64,000 nucleotides of DNA from Piezodorus guildinii (GCA_023052935.1 CM041298.1:23178692-23242691); one strand, 5' to 3'. Counted from the first letter of the stretch, positions 43,219 to 54,413 are shown. Numbers and translations are program-made. Notes: generated by a model from the sequence alone, not told the origin.

Positions 43219-43710
43219 GTTTGTATCAAGCCATTTAACTTTTGTCACATTTACTTGTTGTACCTTGAAGTACAGTTGTAAATTTCAATAAATGATGTTA
43301 AAAAAAAAAAAAAAAGTTTGTTTCACACCATTTAACTTTTGTCACATTTACTTGTTGTACCTTGAAGTACAGTTGTAAATTTCAATAAATGATGTAAAAA
43401 AAAACAAAACAATGTCTTGTGAAGAACTACCTAGTGGCAACACTTCTATACCTATGATATTAAAGTTTGAATATTACATCGATATAGTGAGTTTAATAAA
43501 TGTTGAGAAAATCGTAAAATATTTCAATGTGTATGGTATATAGTGGCGCTTCTGGTTATCCGATTTTTATGAAAAAGTAACTTTTCGGGCGTATATTTGT
43601 CACTAATATGAAATTCCAATTACAAAGTTAATGTACAAAGTTTTTGTGCTGCATTTACCAGCCACAAGCACTCTTGTTTTTCTGCACCTGGTTATTTGGA
43701 TTCTGAGTTG

Positions 43711-44073
43711 TTATTAAATAAACTTAGATTTTTTTAATAACTTAAAATGTATATAAATAACATCAGGATGGTTCATTAAATAGAAACTGATCTCCAAGTC
43801 CCTGGTTCGAACCTCGCACCAAATAATTATTTGTTATACAATATTATTTTAGGAGTGAGGGGACTCTATGGTAGGGAGACTTTTTGGGCCACAACTAACC
43901 TCTACCAAGTAAGATTCCAGAATTAGGAGAAGAAACAAGACAGCTGAGTGTGATCTCGACCTCATTGCACAGCTGTTGGCCTACAAGCTGTATATATCCC
44001 TCATTGTTTTTTTCTAATATCCTTTCATTTATAATACAGCTTTACTTGATATTATTCAATAACTTAGTTATAT
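43711..44073. other. Spacer; B-box-like word at about 43802
   Basis: CCCTGGTTCGAACCTCGC resembles a tRNA T-arm, and the 170 bases after it are of balanced composition. A SINE is possible, but no A box is convincing. Confidence 0.35.
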
Positions 44074-44119
44074 TCATTTCTTGATGATGAGGAAATATCC
44101 TCGAAACTTTGTAAAATGA
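44074..44119 (+). ncRNA. Hammerhead-like motif (candidate)
   Basis: TCATTT (44074-44079) complements AAATGA (44114-44119). Between them: CTTGATGA, a perfect hairpin GAGGA/TCCTC, GAAAC, TTT and GTA (44111-44113), the expected order for a type I hammerhead with a minimal stem III. The first core base deviates (an extra T). Confidence 0.35.
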
Positions 44120-44189
44120 TGTTAAATGGAAGAATGGTGTAATTAACATTTTATTGACAATTAATTATTGATATAAGAAGAGTTCTTCT

Positions 44190-45210
44190 ATTAGATAGAT
44201 AGATAGATATATAGATAACTGTTTTTTATTTCTTTAAGCATACATCAACAAAAATAAATATTACAAATATAAAAAACATTTGTAGAACTATGGTCTTTTA
44301 GACCGTCAGCCCGGAGCCGATCTGAAAAGTTTTACAAAATTATACAATAGTCAAACAGGTTACTTACTTATACTATTCACCTTCTAACTGTATTAACTTA
44401 TAAAATAAACAACAGAAAAAAACAAAACAATAATCAATCATATCAATAATATTATATATACATCAGAGTTTTTTTTTTCAATTATAATTAAATTCCTTAA
44501 TAAGCCTATATCTATAAGGCCATGCAATTTTACAAAAATTGTATACAGACACCCAGTTATCACCATTGAGACATTTTATCACATCATCAACTTTTAGAGA
44601 ACTCTTTGCGAAACAATTTTTTCCAATTTCAGACAGAATCGGACATGCAGCCAGGAAATGAAATGTATTTTCTGTTTCTTTTTTATAGCACAAAGAACAA
44701 ATCACACTACTATTTGAATAAAATCTGTTGTAGTTGAGATAAAGAAGTTCACATCTAACTTTGAATATCCATTTAACCCCATTAAAGTTTATTTTATTAT
44801 CAACAAGGTAAAGTGATCCATAATCATAATTTAAGTTTTTATATAGATACATTTTTTCCGAAACTGAAGTCTTTTGTACATATTTTAATCTGTAAATTTC
44901 TGTTAACGATAATCTAAATTCCTGTAGGATTAAATCCCATTTATTTTGATTGTCAAGTTTAATGTCTATGTCAATGTAATGTTTTTCAGCTATTTCTCTT
45001 AAATCCTTTATCTAATATACCTTTTGTTTAACAACTTCATTGTTTAATAAATATGGTGGCCTATTTTTTGTCAGGTTTTTAACTTTGATAATATAACTAT
45101 GCTGTATTTTTAAGGTTTCTATAAACATTGGGACTATTTTGGTTTCTAAATGTATTCTATTATTATAATGCATAATTATATTTTTTAAAGCATTTCCATT
45201 AAAATATTAA
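44190..45210 (-). mobile_element. 5'-truncated non-LTR retrotransposon with (GATA)n tail
   Basis: Minus strand. The 3' terminus is a short GATA repeat (44194-44217). A 3' UTR of about 250 bases precedes, then the coding end at 44478 and upstream coding sequence to at least 45090. A family different from J1, J2 and RTE. Confidence 0.7.
44478..45090 (-). pseudogene. LINE polyprotein C-terminus with CCHC-type knuckle
   Basis: From upstream the frame reads KNLTKNRPPYLLNNEVVKQK, a stop near 45010, then KDLREIAEKHYIDIDIKLDN, WDLILQEFRLSLTEIYRL, NGVKWIFKVRCELLYLNYN, VICSLCYKKETENTFHFLAACPI and IAWPYRYRLIKEFN to its stop. The CxxC...HFLAxCP knuckle near the end is typical of LINE C-termini that bind nucleic acid. 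One stop interrupts it and no RT palm remains, so it is inactive. Clade uncertain. Confidence 0.7.
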
Positions 45211-45492
45211 TATATAGCTTCAATCACTGTAAAATAACACGGTTACATAATTGCATTTTAAGGAAAACACATCACACATGCACCATTCGCTTACCTGTTG
45301 CACCTGGTGAATTTAATGCTGTTTTGCGTGATATGTGGTATGAGATTAGTGTAATTGTCATTATGATGCTAAAGTGATTAGGGACTTTGAGGTTTAACAT
45401 GCTTTTGTAAATCAGCTATGTATTAACACCTAACTAAACATTTACGATAGTGAATATTGATTTAAAAACGTATAAATGTGTTACTTGGAGAT

Positions 45493-46241
45493 TAAAAAAT
45501 CTGGTGTGGGCAACACACGACATTCACTTACCTCCATTTTTAAAATCGATTAAAGAATTTTCAAATACAGATGAAAATACGTGAAACTATTAAAGAATTA
45601 ATTAAATTGAATTTATATAGAAACATGTGTTTTATTAAAAAATCTATTATATTATTATCTAAAATAATTAATTAGTTTTATCTTATTTTCATCACTCTCT
45701 ATTAACTTTTAAAAGCTTGAGGATAAGATAATATTTTTTCTAAAATCTTTAGCTTTCCAACGGTATATCATACATGTATATTACTGTTCTTATCTTCAAA
45801 AACGAAAAATTGCATTAAAAAATATGTTTTCTGTTTTCTCCTTTAGTTGGGTATCGAATTCATTCAATTTATATATTTACCTGTTTTTTATCAGCGTTAA
45901 CAAGATAATATAGTTATTTTTATTCAATCTACAAAATTAAAGGTACTTTAGATAAAGAAAATTTAAAATATCGGCATTTAAGCCCTGTCAGACCATTTTT
46001 ATCCAAATAAAACCTACATGATATTAAAGCCCATTAAATTTTACATCGATATAGCGAGTTTAATCAAAATCGTAAGAACCGTTTTTGAGAAAATCGAAAA
46101 AAAGTGCAAAATGCATGGTATAAAGTGCCTCTTCTGGTAAGCTCATTTTGATGAAAAAGGTTTTGTCACGTCTCGGGCATATAGTTGTTTTAAATATGAA
46201 ATTTCAGTTTCATAGGACTTACCGTTTCTGCCCGGGAGTTA

Positions 46242-46278
<37 letters not shown>

Positions 46279-46412
46279 GACCTTTTAGCAGGACTTGGTT
46301 ATTTGGACTCAGGGGACCCTAAAACGTTTATTTCCGTTGAAAACTGGAATTCGGAAATTTTCACGATCGCAATACTTCCCCTTACTATATATAGTAAGTG
46401 AAAGTAAAAAAA
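45493..46412 (-). repeat. Family 1, complete reference copy
   Basis: Runs from AAAAAATCTGGTGTGGGC to ATAGTAAGTGAAAGTAAAAA, with a (CA)n tract at 46244-46275. Among the best preserved copies, and a good consensus seed. Confidence 0.9.
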
Positions 46413-47066
46413 TAGATAAATTAAAAAACTAGAAATAATAGAAACAGTTAGCCAATAATCATCATATAGGACGAATAGCAGTAAGCTAGATATGTAAGAT
46501 AATGTGTTGTGTGTTAAAAAGTGATTTTAAAAAAAGGTAAATCATATTAATAAGTTTTTTAATTAATAATGACAATATAAATTAAACTAATAAAGATAAT
46601 TTTCAAAGAGAAATAATCAAGTAATGTAATTTTACGAATTGAACTATAAAAATTGTATTTGTCTTGATAATGGGGAAAGAACGCCGAAACGTAGAAAAAC
46701 AATGTAAAAGATAGTGAAGAGAAATAAAATTGTAAGAAAAGGAAGTTAAGGAGTGCGTTTTTTGTGTGTAAAATATTAATTATGCGGTTATTCGAGAAGG
46801 ACCGATTCTCTGACGAAATATTTATCTAATATCTCTCAAGTAAATACAATAATACAAAGCGACCACGACTTTTTTAACTAGCGGACCCACCTTAGCTTCG
46901 CTCGGATGCAATTTGATTCAGGGGTCATTTATGTTAAAAAAATCTCATTCAGACCAATTAAGATTTGATCGCTTTTATAAATCATAAATAAAAATTAAGT
47001 CCATTTGTTTGTTATTTTAAAGTGAATGGAAAATTTAATGCTACCATATGAAGAAAATGTATTGCT
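46413..47066. other. Spacer; hammerhead-like motif (46652-46703) and a Helitron-like end (46878)
   Basis: ATTGTATTT (46652-46660) pairs with AAAAACAAT (46695-46703) with one mismatch, around CTTGATAA, a hairpin and CGAAAC. At 46878-46881 CTAG then CGGACCCACCTTAGCTTCGC reads, on the minus strand, like a Helitron 3' end. No matching 5' TC end was found. Confidence 0.4.
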
Positions 47067-47076
47067 ATTTATGTAT

Positions 47077-47849
47077 TTCACATAACCTTTACTCTTAGAC
47101 GAAAATCCTGTCCGCCAGTTTATTTCAACTCATTACCAATTCCTCTCTCAGATACAGTCCGGTATCTTGGCTTACTGTTAGACAAAAGATTGACTTGGAA
47201 CCCACATACAAGACTTAAAAGACAAGAACTCAACCGACGATTCGGACAGTTATACCGACTACTCAACAGAAAATCTGAACTTACAGTTGACAACAAATTA
47301 TTAATCTACAAGACAATACTGAAGCCCATTTGGATCTACGGACTTGAACTGTGGGGAACAGCTAAACGTACTAACATCAAACGCATACAATCCTTTCAAT
47401 CCAAAGTCCTCCGTACAATAGTAAATGCTCCTTATTATGTCTCCAACTATACCTTGCACCACGACCTTAATGTTCCATTTATTTCAGACCTAATTCCATC
47501 CAAATTTTCCAAATGCCAGCAGAACCTATTTCATCATCCTAATCCTCTAGCTCAATCCCTATCCAGCTCCACTCATCCATACAACCCACCTAGAAGGTTG
47601 AAACGTACTGGCTAGATTCTCCACTCAATGTGATGTATGTATGAGTGTGTGTATGTGTATATAGGTATTAGTGAATTCTTGACTATTGTATTGATTCATT
47701 ATTGTGTATATATTTTATTGTAATTTTATGCCGTGTAAATATTGTATGAATGTAGTATGTATGATATCTTTCAGCACTACTATTAATGTCCAAATTGGGA
47801 CAGATTGTAATTTTACTCAATAAAAATTGTTGTTGAAAAAAAAAAAAAA
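47077..47849 (+). mobile_element. 5'-truncated Jockey-clade LINE (J2-like) with 10-bp TSD and poly-A
   Basis: ATTTATGTAT at 47067-47076 and 47850-47859. The 3' UTR ends with ACTCAATAAAAATTGTTG and a poly-A tail, unlike the ATT-rich tail of the 7211 copy. Confidence 0.88.
47088..47615 (+). pseudogene. J2-like RT C-terminus
   Basis: The open frame begins at the truncation: ITFTLRRKSCPPVYFNSLP, TVRYLGLLLDKRLTWNPH, RRFGQLYRLLNRKSELTV, KTILKPIWIYGLELWGTAKR, APYYVSNYTLHHDLNVPF and HPYNPPRRLKRTG before the stop at 47613-47615. Compared with the 7724 copy it ends about 20 residues early. The palm is absent, so it is inactive. Confidence 0.88.
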
Positions 47850-48224
47850 ATTTATGTATCCTAAAACCTCTGAAAAAAAGGTTCTTTTTGTCTTAACATC
47901 TTAACAAAGGTTAATGTCTATTAAAAACACACCTTAATGGTTTAATTTAGTTTCCACAGGAATCTTCTTCAGTTTACAGTGAAACCCCTGTTTTCATGAA
48001 ATAGTATAAAATTATACCCAATAACATAAAAAATTAAGTTTTTAGATTTATAACAACTTATTATTTATGTTCATAACTTAGTTACAATAAGATACGTAAT
48101 ATTGTTTCTAAAATCTTGCAGTATATAATATGCAAACCTGTACGATGGTTGCCATATTTGACTATTATAACCTCCCTCTTTCCCAATAACATATGATCAT
48201 TAGTTTTTCTGATGGTATATTATA

Positions 48225-49118
48225 TTGGGTTGTTTCACATGAAATGTTCGTTTTTATAGTTTCTGAAATACATAAAGGATTTTGCAGGTCTCTGTTAATT
48301 TCTCCCGAATGTGTACATATTTAAAGTAAACAGTTACTAATCCTCTACCTTTATATTATAAACCTTAGCTTCCCAATCAATTACCCACTTTTTAGTATAC
48401 CTCCAAATATGAACATGGAAACACGCGATTTTCGAGTGACTCGGCCATTCAGCAGCTGAGGCCGCTAGAAATATTTGCAAGGCGTTTGGGGAAGGGAGTG
48501 TTAATGAACGGACCATTCGCCGTTGGTTTGCTAATTTTTCAGCTGGGAATACCTACTTGGAAAACTTACTTCGTGGAAGACCACCGTCCGTAATAGACAA
48601 CGACGTCTTCAAACATACAGTAGAAGGAAACCCCTACCAAACAGTTAAAGGACCCTCAGCACAACTAAATGCAAGTTCATCTACCGTTTCCAGACATTTA
48701 AAGTGTATTGGGAAAGTAAAAAAGCTCGATACATGGGTACCTCATGATCTCACACAGCCGCAGCAAGACCCCATGTTTTAAAACATACCGTGCAAAAATT
48801 GAAAGAACTGGGCTACGAAGTTCTTCCGCACCCACCATGTTCTCCCGACTTGTCTCCAACATGTTCAGGAATTTAGACAACTTCGTCAAAGGTAAACTTT
48901 TTGAAAATGATGATCAAGTCAAAAGCGCGTTTTCAGATTTTGTTTCACTTCAAAGCTCAGAGTTTTTCAGTTCAGGGATAAAAAAGTTGGTGTCACGTTG
49001 GGAAAAATGTGTGGAAAAAGAAGGTAAATACTTCGAATAAAATTATCTTGTTTTCATATGGTATTTTTAATAAAAATCCTTTACCTTGAAAACGGACATT
49101 TCATGTGACACAACCCAA
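48225..49118 (+). mobile_element. mariner element, 894 bp, internally deleted, TA duplication
   Basis: The left end TTGGGTTGTTTCACATGAAA and the right end TTTCATGTGACACAACCCAA are inverted copies, continuing inward with TGT(T/C)CGTTTT. TA lies at 48223-48224 and 49119-49120. Too short for a full transposase. Confidence 0.9.
48415..49040 (+). pseudogene. mariner transposase with central deletion
   Basis: N-terminal DNA-binding part: VNERTIRRWFANFSAGN, GRPPSVIDND, SSSTVSRHLKCIGKVKKL, WVPHDLT. It then jumps to the C-terminal region in another frame (LKELGYEVLPHPP region, then FRNLDNFVKGKLFENDD, FFSSGIKKLVSRWEKCVEK). The central segment holding the catalytic Asp residues is gone. This deletion style is common in non-autonomous mariners mobilised by an intact relative. 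Confidence 0.85.
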
Positions 49119-49262
49119 TACTTCTATGTTGCTATTTATATTTTAGGAATAATTTCTTGATGACTTGGTTACATAAAATTTATTTTTCCCGTTTAAAGAA
49201 AAGCTGTGTATTTTACTTACAAACGTCCAGGAAAGAATGCCCTAAATTATGGTGAAAATGGT

Positions 49263-49964
49263 ATCAAAATTAGAAGGAGTTAGCGTAAACCAAAATCGTG
49301 TTATCATTTTATATATACAGAAAAGTATCCAAAAAAAAAAAAAATAATAGTAAGGGAAAAAATGGCGTCTGCCCTTTGACTGATTCAATTTAAAGTTGGA
49401 TTAGTTTGCGAAATATGTTTTTTTTTCCCTTTATTTCTGGCATTCCAGTTATATATGCAAATAAGAATCCACTAGTTTTAGTAAAAAAGGACTGCCAGGT
49501 GTGGGTATACAATTAAGATAAAAATTCTTGTTTTTTTTTTTTTTTTTTTCCGGTGGAGTCTGAACATTGAGGGTAATTGCTAATTTCAATTCATTAATAT
49601 TAATACCTTTGAAACTGTTGCGGAAACGGTTAATGAATTAGGACAAGCCACCATCTTTCTTTCGTATCCAGTTTCTTTTCTTTAGAACGAGTACTACGTT
49701 TTTAGAGAACTAAAAAAAAAAAAAAAAAAAATCACATGATGTCAGCTGATCTTTGCTTATTGAAGATCTAAAAGATGCAACTGGCAGGCCTTGCGTTGTA
49801 TTTGTAAAAAGATAACGTTTTCAAAAATTTCATAAAGTGTAATCAGAACTTGTTATAATTATTATTTTATATACATTTCATTTTTATTTATTCATTCGTT
49901 ATTCATTTTTCTTCCTGTAATAATTGATAAAAGCTAATGAAAACGATAAGATTTTGAACCATTT
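49263..49964. other. AT-rich spacer with homopolymer runs
   Basis: T-run at 49532-49549 and A-run at 49710-49729. No gene or repeat recognised. Confidence 0.45.
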
Positions 49965-50445
49965 TAAGATTTTCTGAAAAAAGGCTCTAATGGTTTTGAT
50001 GAAACTCGCTTTATCGATGTAAAATTTAAAAGCTTTTAATATATAGGTTATTAACTAGGTTTTATTCTGATTGAAATAGTCATTAGGGGCTAAAACGTCG
50101 ATATTTTAAATTTCCTTCCTCGTAAGAGCTTTTAATTCAGTAGATTCCAAAAAAATTAAGCGTATCATTTTATTATTTTTGATATAAAATAGAAAAATAT
50201 ACAAGCTGAACGAATTTGATAACCAACTAGAGGAGAAAAAATCTGGTGCGGGCAACACACGACTTTCACTTACCTCGATTTTTAAAATCAATGAAAGAAT
50301 TTTCAAAAACAGTTAGAGATAAAAATACGTGAAACTATTAAGGAATTAATCAAATTGAATTTATATATAGAAACATGGGTTTTATTAAAAAATCTTGTAG
50401 TCAAATCTATTATATTATTATCTAAAATAATCAGTTATTTTCTTC
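49965..50445. repeat. Two partial family 1 pieces, head to head
   Basis: 49965-50235 is plus-oriented (TTTATCGATGTAAAATTTAA). 50236-50445 is minus-oriented from CTGGTGCGGGCAACACACGA. The pieces are different parts of the family, so one copy inserted beside an older one. Confidence 0.65.
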
Positions 50446-50504
50446 TCATCTGTTCCTATGTTATTCTGTTTATTACTATTTTATATTTAAATTACATTTT
50501 AAAA

Positions 50505-51925
50505 GTTCAATTAAGTTTCCGTTGGAACCCCATTTAGTTTAAAGTGAAACGCCAGTTTTCATGAAATGATATAAAATTTGATATTGATTACAATATTAGT
50601 TTATAGATTTATTAAAACTTACCAGCAACTTAGTTACAATTCGGTACATAATATTGTTTCTAAAATCTCGCGTACTGATTGAAAGAATATAACTTGCACA
50701 ATCCTGTACATTTGACCCATTATAACCTCCCTGTTTCCCCAAAACATATAATCATAAGTTTATGAGTATACAACAACTTTATATTAAATTGCACGTTTTT
50801 TTTTATTTTTACTTTCACTTACTATATAGGTTAGTAAGGGAAAGTATCGCGATCGTGAAAATTTTCGAATTCCAGTTTTCAACGGAAATACACATTTTAG
50901 GGTCACCAGAGTCCAAATAACCAAGTCCCTCAAAAAGGTCTGTGTGTGTGTGTGTGTGGTAACTCCCGGGCGGAAACGGTAAGTCCTATGAAACTGAAAT
51001 TTCATATTTAAGGCAAATATATGCCCGAGACATTACAAAACCTTTTTCATCAGAATGAGCATACCAGAAGAGCCACTATATACCATAGAATTTGCACCTT
51101 TTTTTTTATTTTCTCGAAAACGGTTCAGACGATTTTGATTAAAAACTGATTAAAAAAGTAAAATTTAAGGGGCTTTAATGTCATTTAGGTTTCATTCGGA
51201 TAAAAATGGATTGACAGGGCTTAAATGCCGATATATTTAATTTTCTTCCTCTAAAGTACCTTTAATTTTGTTGATTCTATACAAATAACTATATTATCTT
51301 TTTACCACTGATGAAAAACAGGTAAATATATAAATTGAATGAATTCGATACTCATCTAAAGGAAAAAACTGAAAAAATATATTTTTAATGAATTTTTTTG
51401 TTTTTGAACATAAGAGCAGTAATATACATGTATGATATACCGTTGGAAAGCTAAAGATTTTAGAAAAAATATTATCTTATCCTCAAGCTTTTAAAAGTTA
51501 ATAGAGAGTGATTAAAAGAAGATAATACTAACTGATTATTTTAGATAGCAATATAATAGATTTTTTAATAAAACACATGTTTCTATAGAAATTCAATTTA
51601 ATTAATTCTTTAATAGTTTCACGTATTTATATTTTTAAGTGTCCTTGAAAATTTTCATTGATTTTAAAAATGGAGGTAAGTGAAAGTCGTGTGTTGCCCG
51701 CACCAGATTTTTTTATTGCTTATTAACGTTTCTAAAATCTTGCGCTTCCCAACGGTATATTAGACTTCTATGTTACTACTTATATTTCAGGAATAATTTT
51801 TTGATGACTTAGTTTGCGGAAAATTTATTTTTCTCGTTTAAAGAAAACCTATATTGCAATGTATTTCATTTATAAACCTTCAGGAAAGAATGCTTTAAAC
51901 AATGGTGAAAACCGTATCAAAATCC
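50505..51925 (+). repeat. Repeat family 2, copy B, split by a family 1 copy
   Basis: AGTGAAACGCCAGTTTTCAT and CATTATAACCTCCCTG on the left. CTTCTATGTTACTACTTAT and AGGAAAGAATGC on the right. Unit class unknown and no frame seen. Confidence 0.75.
50800..51714 (+). repeat. Family 1, complete copy inside family 2
   Basis: Runs from TTTTTACTTTCACTTACTAT to GTGTTGCCCGCACCAGATTT. (GT)n at 50939-50957. Its position inside family 2 shows family 1 was active after family 2. Confidence 0.9.
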
Positions 51926-52506
51926 GTCTCACGGTTTTGAATGAGTTCACGGACACCAAGTATCACGTATTGTTCTATTGTATATAAAGATGTTATGTTG
52001 TGAACTTAGTTCTCTTATTACACGTTAATGTATACACTAAAGTAACAGTTATTTGGTACAGTTCCGTACAGCGTGCAGGTCAGTGGGTCGTTAGCGGTCC
52101 TGGTTGACTGAACATTATGGTACACATTGGAGCAGCAGGTACACATCGGTTCACAGGTAGCACCTTCTGAATGGGGACCAATTTTAAAGGTACATTCCTC
52201 CTAACACCTTTGTAGGGCTTAGTCTGTCCCTTCACACCTGCCTCCATCCCTTTTTCAACTTTTCCTAAAGACCTTAGGGATTCCATAATTTCAAGAAAGT
52301 TTATTTTACGTTCTGAAAATTTGTTCCTAAAATTGGTCACTTTCGTTCATTAATTCTCGAGTCCACAAAGCATCAATGCGCACTATAGCTGCTTTAGATT
52401 AGAAATTCTAAGATAAATACATAAAGTAATTTAATAGATAAATCTTTAAAAAAATGGAAATATTCAATAGCATATAACCATATATTTCTGATTATTTTTA
52501 AATAAT
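51926..52506. other. Spacer; balanced-composition stretch 51990-52400
   Basis: An 86-codon minus-strand frame at 52080-52340 has no recognised domain. The stretch might be an LTR or a host regulatory region, but neither can be shown. Confidence 0.35.
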
Positions 52507-54274
52507 AAAAAATCTGGGCCGTGCAACACACGAATTTCATTCATCTCCTTTCTTATAATCGATTAAAGAATTTTCAAATACAGTTAGAGATGAAAATCAG
52601 TGGAACTAATAAAGATTTAATTGAAGTGAATTTCTATAGAAACATGTGTTCTATTAAAAAATCGACTATATTATTATCTAAAACAATCAATTAGTTTTAT
52701 CGGCTTTTCACCAATCTCTATCAACTTACAATATTGTCTATAGGTAATATTTTTTATAAAATCTTTCACATTCCAACGCTATATTATATTATATCACTGA
52801 TCAAAAACAAATAAATGCATTAAAAATATTTTTTTAGTTTTCTTCTTTAGTTGGATATCGAATTTGTTAAAATCATATGTTTGCCTTTTATTTTTATTTT
52901 TTAATGATAACATGATGATATAGTTATTTTTGTATAATATACAAAATAAAAGGTACTTTAGAGGAGAAAAATCTAAAATATCGGCATTTAAGTCCTTTCA
53001 GACTGTTTCAATTAGAATAAAACCCATGATATTAAAGCCCATTAAATTTTACATCGATATTGGGAGTTTAATCAAAATCGTTAGAGCCGACAATTGAGAC
53101 AATTTTAAAAATATGCAAAAGGCATTTTAGAATGTATCTCCTCTGGTTTGCGAATTTTAAGGAAAACGTTGCTATAAAGTCTCGGGCGTATAATTGTCTT
53201 AAATAACACACACGCACAAACACTGACCTTTTTTGCTGGACTTAGCCATTTGGACATAGGGGACCCTTTTTTTTTGTATTTACAATTGTTTTTATTTGTG
53301 CTTTAATATTATTTGCTTTCTGCAAAAAAAAAAAAAAAAAAAAAAATTGCAATAATCAAATATGATGACTTCCGAAAGTCGGTTAAGTTAACAAGGCATC
53401 TCTAGGCCACCGCCTCAAAAGTCGTCGGGGTGGGTTCTATGGGTTCGTCTAGGATTTAAGTGTTTGGGCCGATGGGTTCATGTTGTAAGTCAGTCTGTCA
53501 TGAAATCTTTTATAATATTCTGTGGCTGGGTCTGAAACTCTATGTCCAAGTCCTTGTGAAGTAATTCGTTGGTTACATAAAACGGCGCATCCACTAATTT
53601 TCACAGTATTTTCGATTGGAGGGTCTGAATTATTTGGATGTTAGAATATTTGGCAGATCCCCATAGCTCTATCCCGTATGTCCATAATAGTTTGATCAGT
53701 ACTTTGTAAATAGTAATTTTGGTGTTCACGGATAATTTGGATCGTTTGTGATGCAGACGGGATAGTAGTCCAAATCGTCTGTTTAGCTGTTGTCTTTTAA
53801 GTCTAATGTGGGTTCTCCATGTCAGTCTTTTGTCTAAGTACAGTCCCAAATATTGTACTTCCTCTGATGTCGGAATGGGTTCATCCTCAAAATAGACTGC
53901 TGGAGCGTGAAAACGATAAATTGACTTTTGGATTGATTCATTTTCACTTTAATTTTCACTTTAAGGATAAATCATCAATGTGGTTTTGCAACATGAAGGA
54001 TGCCAGAATTGGGTTTTGATGGGATGTCAAAAGAGCTGTATCGTCTGCAAAAGTGGCTAGTAAGGTGTGGTCATTTTCTGATAAGTCTGCCGTGAAGATA
54101 TTAAAAAGTAACGGTCCCAGTACACTGCTTTGTGGGACTTCTGTTTGAACACGTTTTATTCCAGAAAATGCGTCTAACGTGTATTTACGTAGAAAACTGG
54201 AATTCGAAAATTTTCACGATCGCAATACTTTCCCATACTATATACTTCATATACAGGTAAGTGAAAGTAAAAAT
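52507..54274 (-). repeat. Family 1 copy split by a Jockey-like LINE
   Basis: Left part 52507-53268 to GGACATAGGGGACCC. Right part from 54176 (AACGTGTATTTACG, TTTTCACGATCGCAATACTT) to CAGGTAAGTGAAAGTAAAAA. Confidence 0.8.
53269..54175 (-). pseudogene. Jockey-like LINE RT fragment, third subfamily
   Basis: Minus strand from upstream: GIKRVQTEVPQSSVLGPLLF, DHTLLATFADDTALLTSH (catalytic FADD intact), QNHIDDLSLK, then stops. After these, YLGLYLDKRLTWRTHIRLK, RRFGLLSRLHHKRSKLSV, LLWTYGIELWGSAKYSNIQI. The 3' end has an A-rich tract (T-run on the plus strand at 53322-53345). The first catalytic Asp lies beyond the 5' truncation. Stops after the palm show it is inactive. No clear TSD. Confidence 0.8.
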
Positions 54275-54413
54275 TACTTCCATGTAAAAGAATAAAGAAA
54301 TATTAGAACTTTGAAAAATATCCAGTTGTACGGGTAGTAGCTTGATTTAATAAATATGGTTAATTTAAGAGTAATTTATAATGAAGCATCAAAGATCAAT
54401 AATTATTTTAATT

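Larger units (their letters stand above)
42113..43446. mobile_element. Composite: minus J1 tail cut by a MITE-like block and a plus J1 tail
   Basis: The outer layer is a minus-strand J1 3' end: 42113-42181 (ATTTACAACTGTACTT) and its continuation at about 43405-43446 (GTGAAGAACTACCTAGTGGC). Inside lie the MITE-like block 42182-42573, plus-strand J1 RT to 43218, and two J1 3' ends in tandem (about 43219-43310 and 43315-43400), each with CAGTTGTAAATTTCAATAAA and an A-run. Confidence 0.7.
41766..43710 (-). repeat. Family 1 copy split by a nested Jockey/MITE composite
   Basis: Left part to about 42112 (CTACAACGGTATATTATACG; CA tract 42043-42066). Right part from about 43447 (ATATTAAAGTTTGAATATTA, TACATCGATATAGTGAG). 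CCTAT(AT)GATAT-like words sit on both sides of the composite. Confidence 0.75.
47930..49262 (+). repeat. Repeat family 2, copy A, split by a mariner element
   Basis: Left part to 48222 (CAGTGAAACCCCTGTTTTC, ATTATAACCTCCCTC). Right part from 49121 (CTTCTATGTTGCTATTTAT, CAGGAAAGAATGCC). The same order is found at 50505-51925. Confidence 0.75.

Noticed and set aside
52080..52340. 86-codon minus-strand frame in a balanced-composition stretch
   Set aside because: No homology recognised and no repeat partner; kept only as a spacer note.
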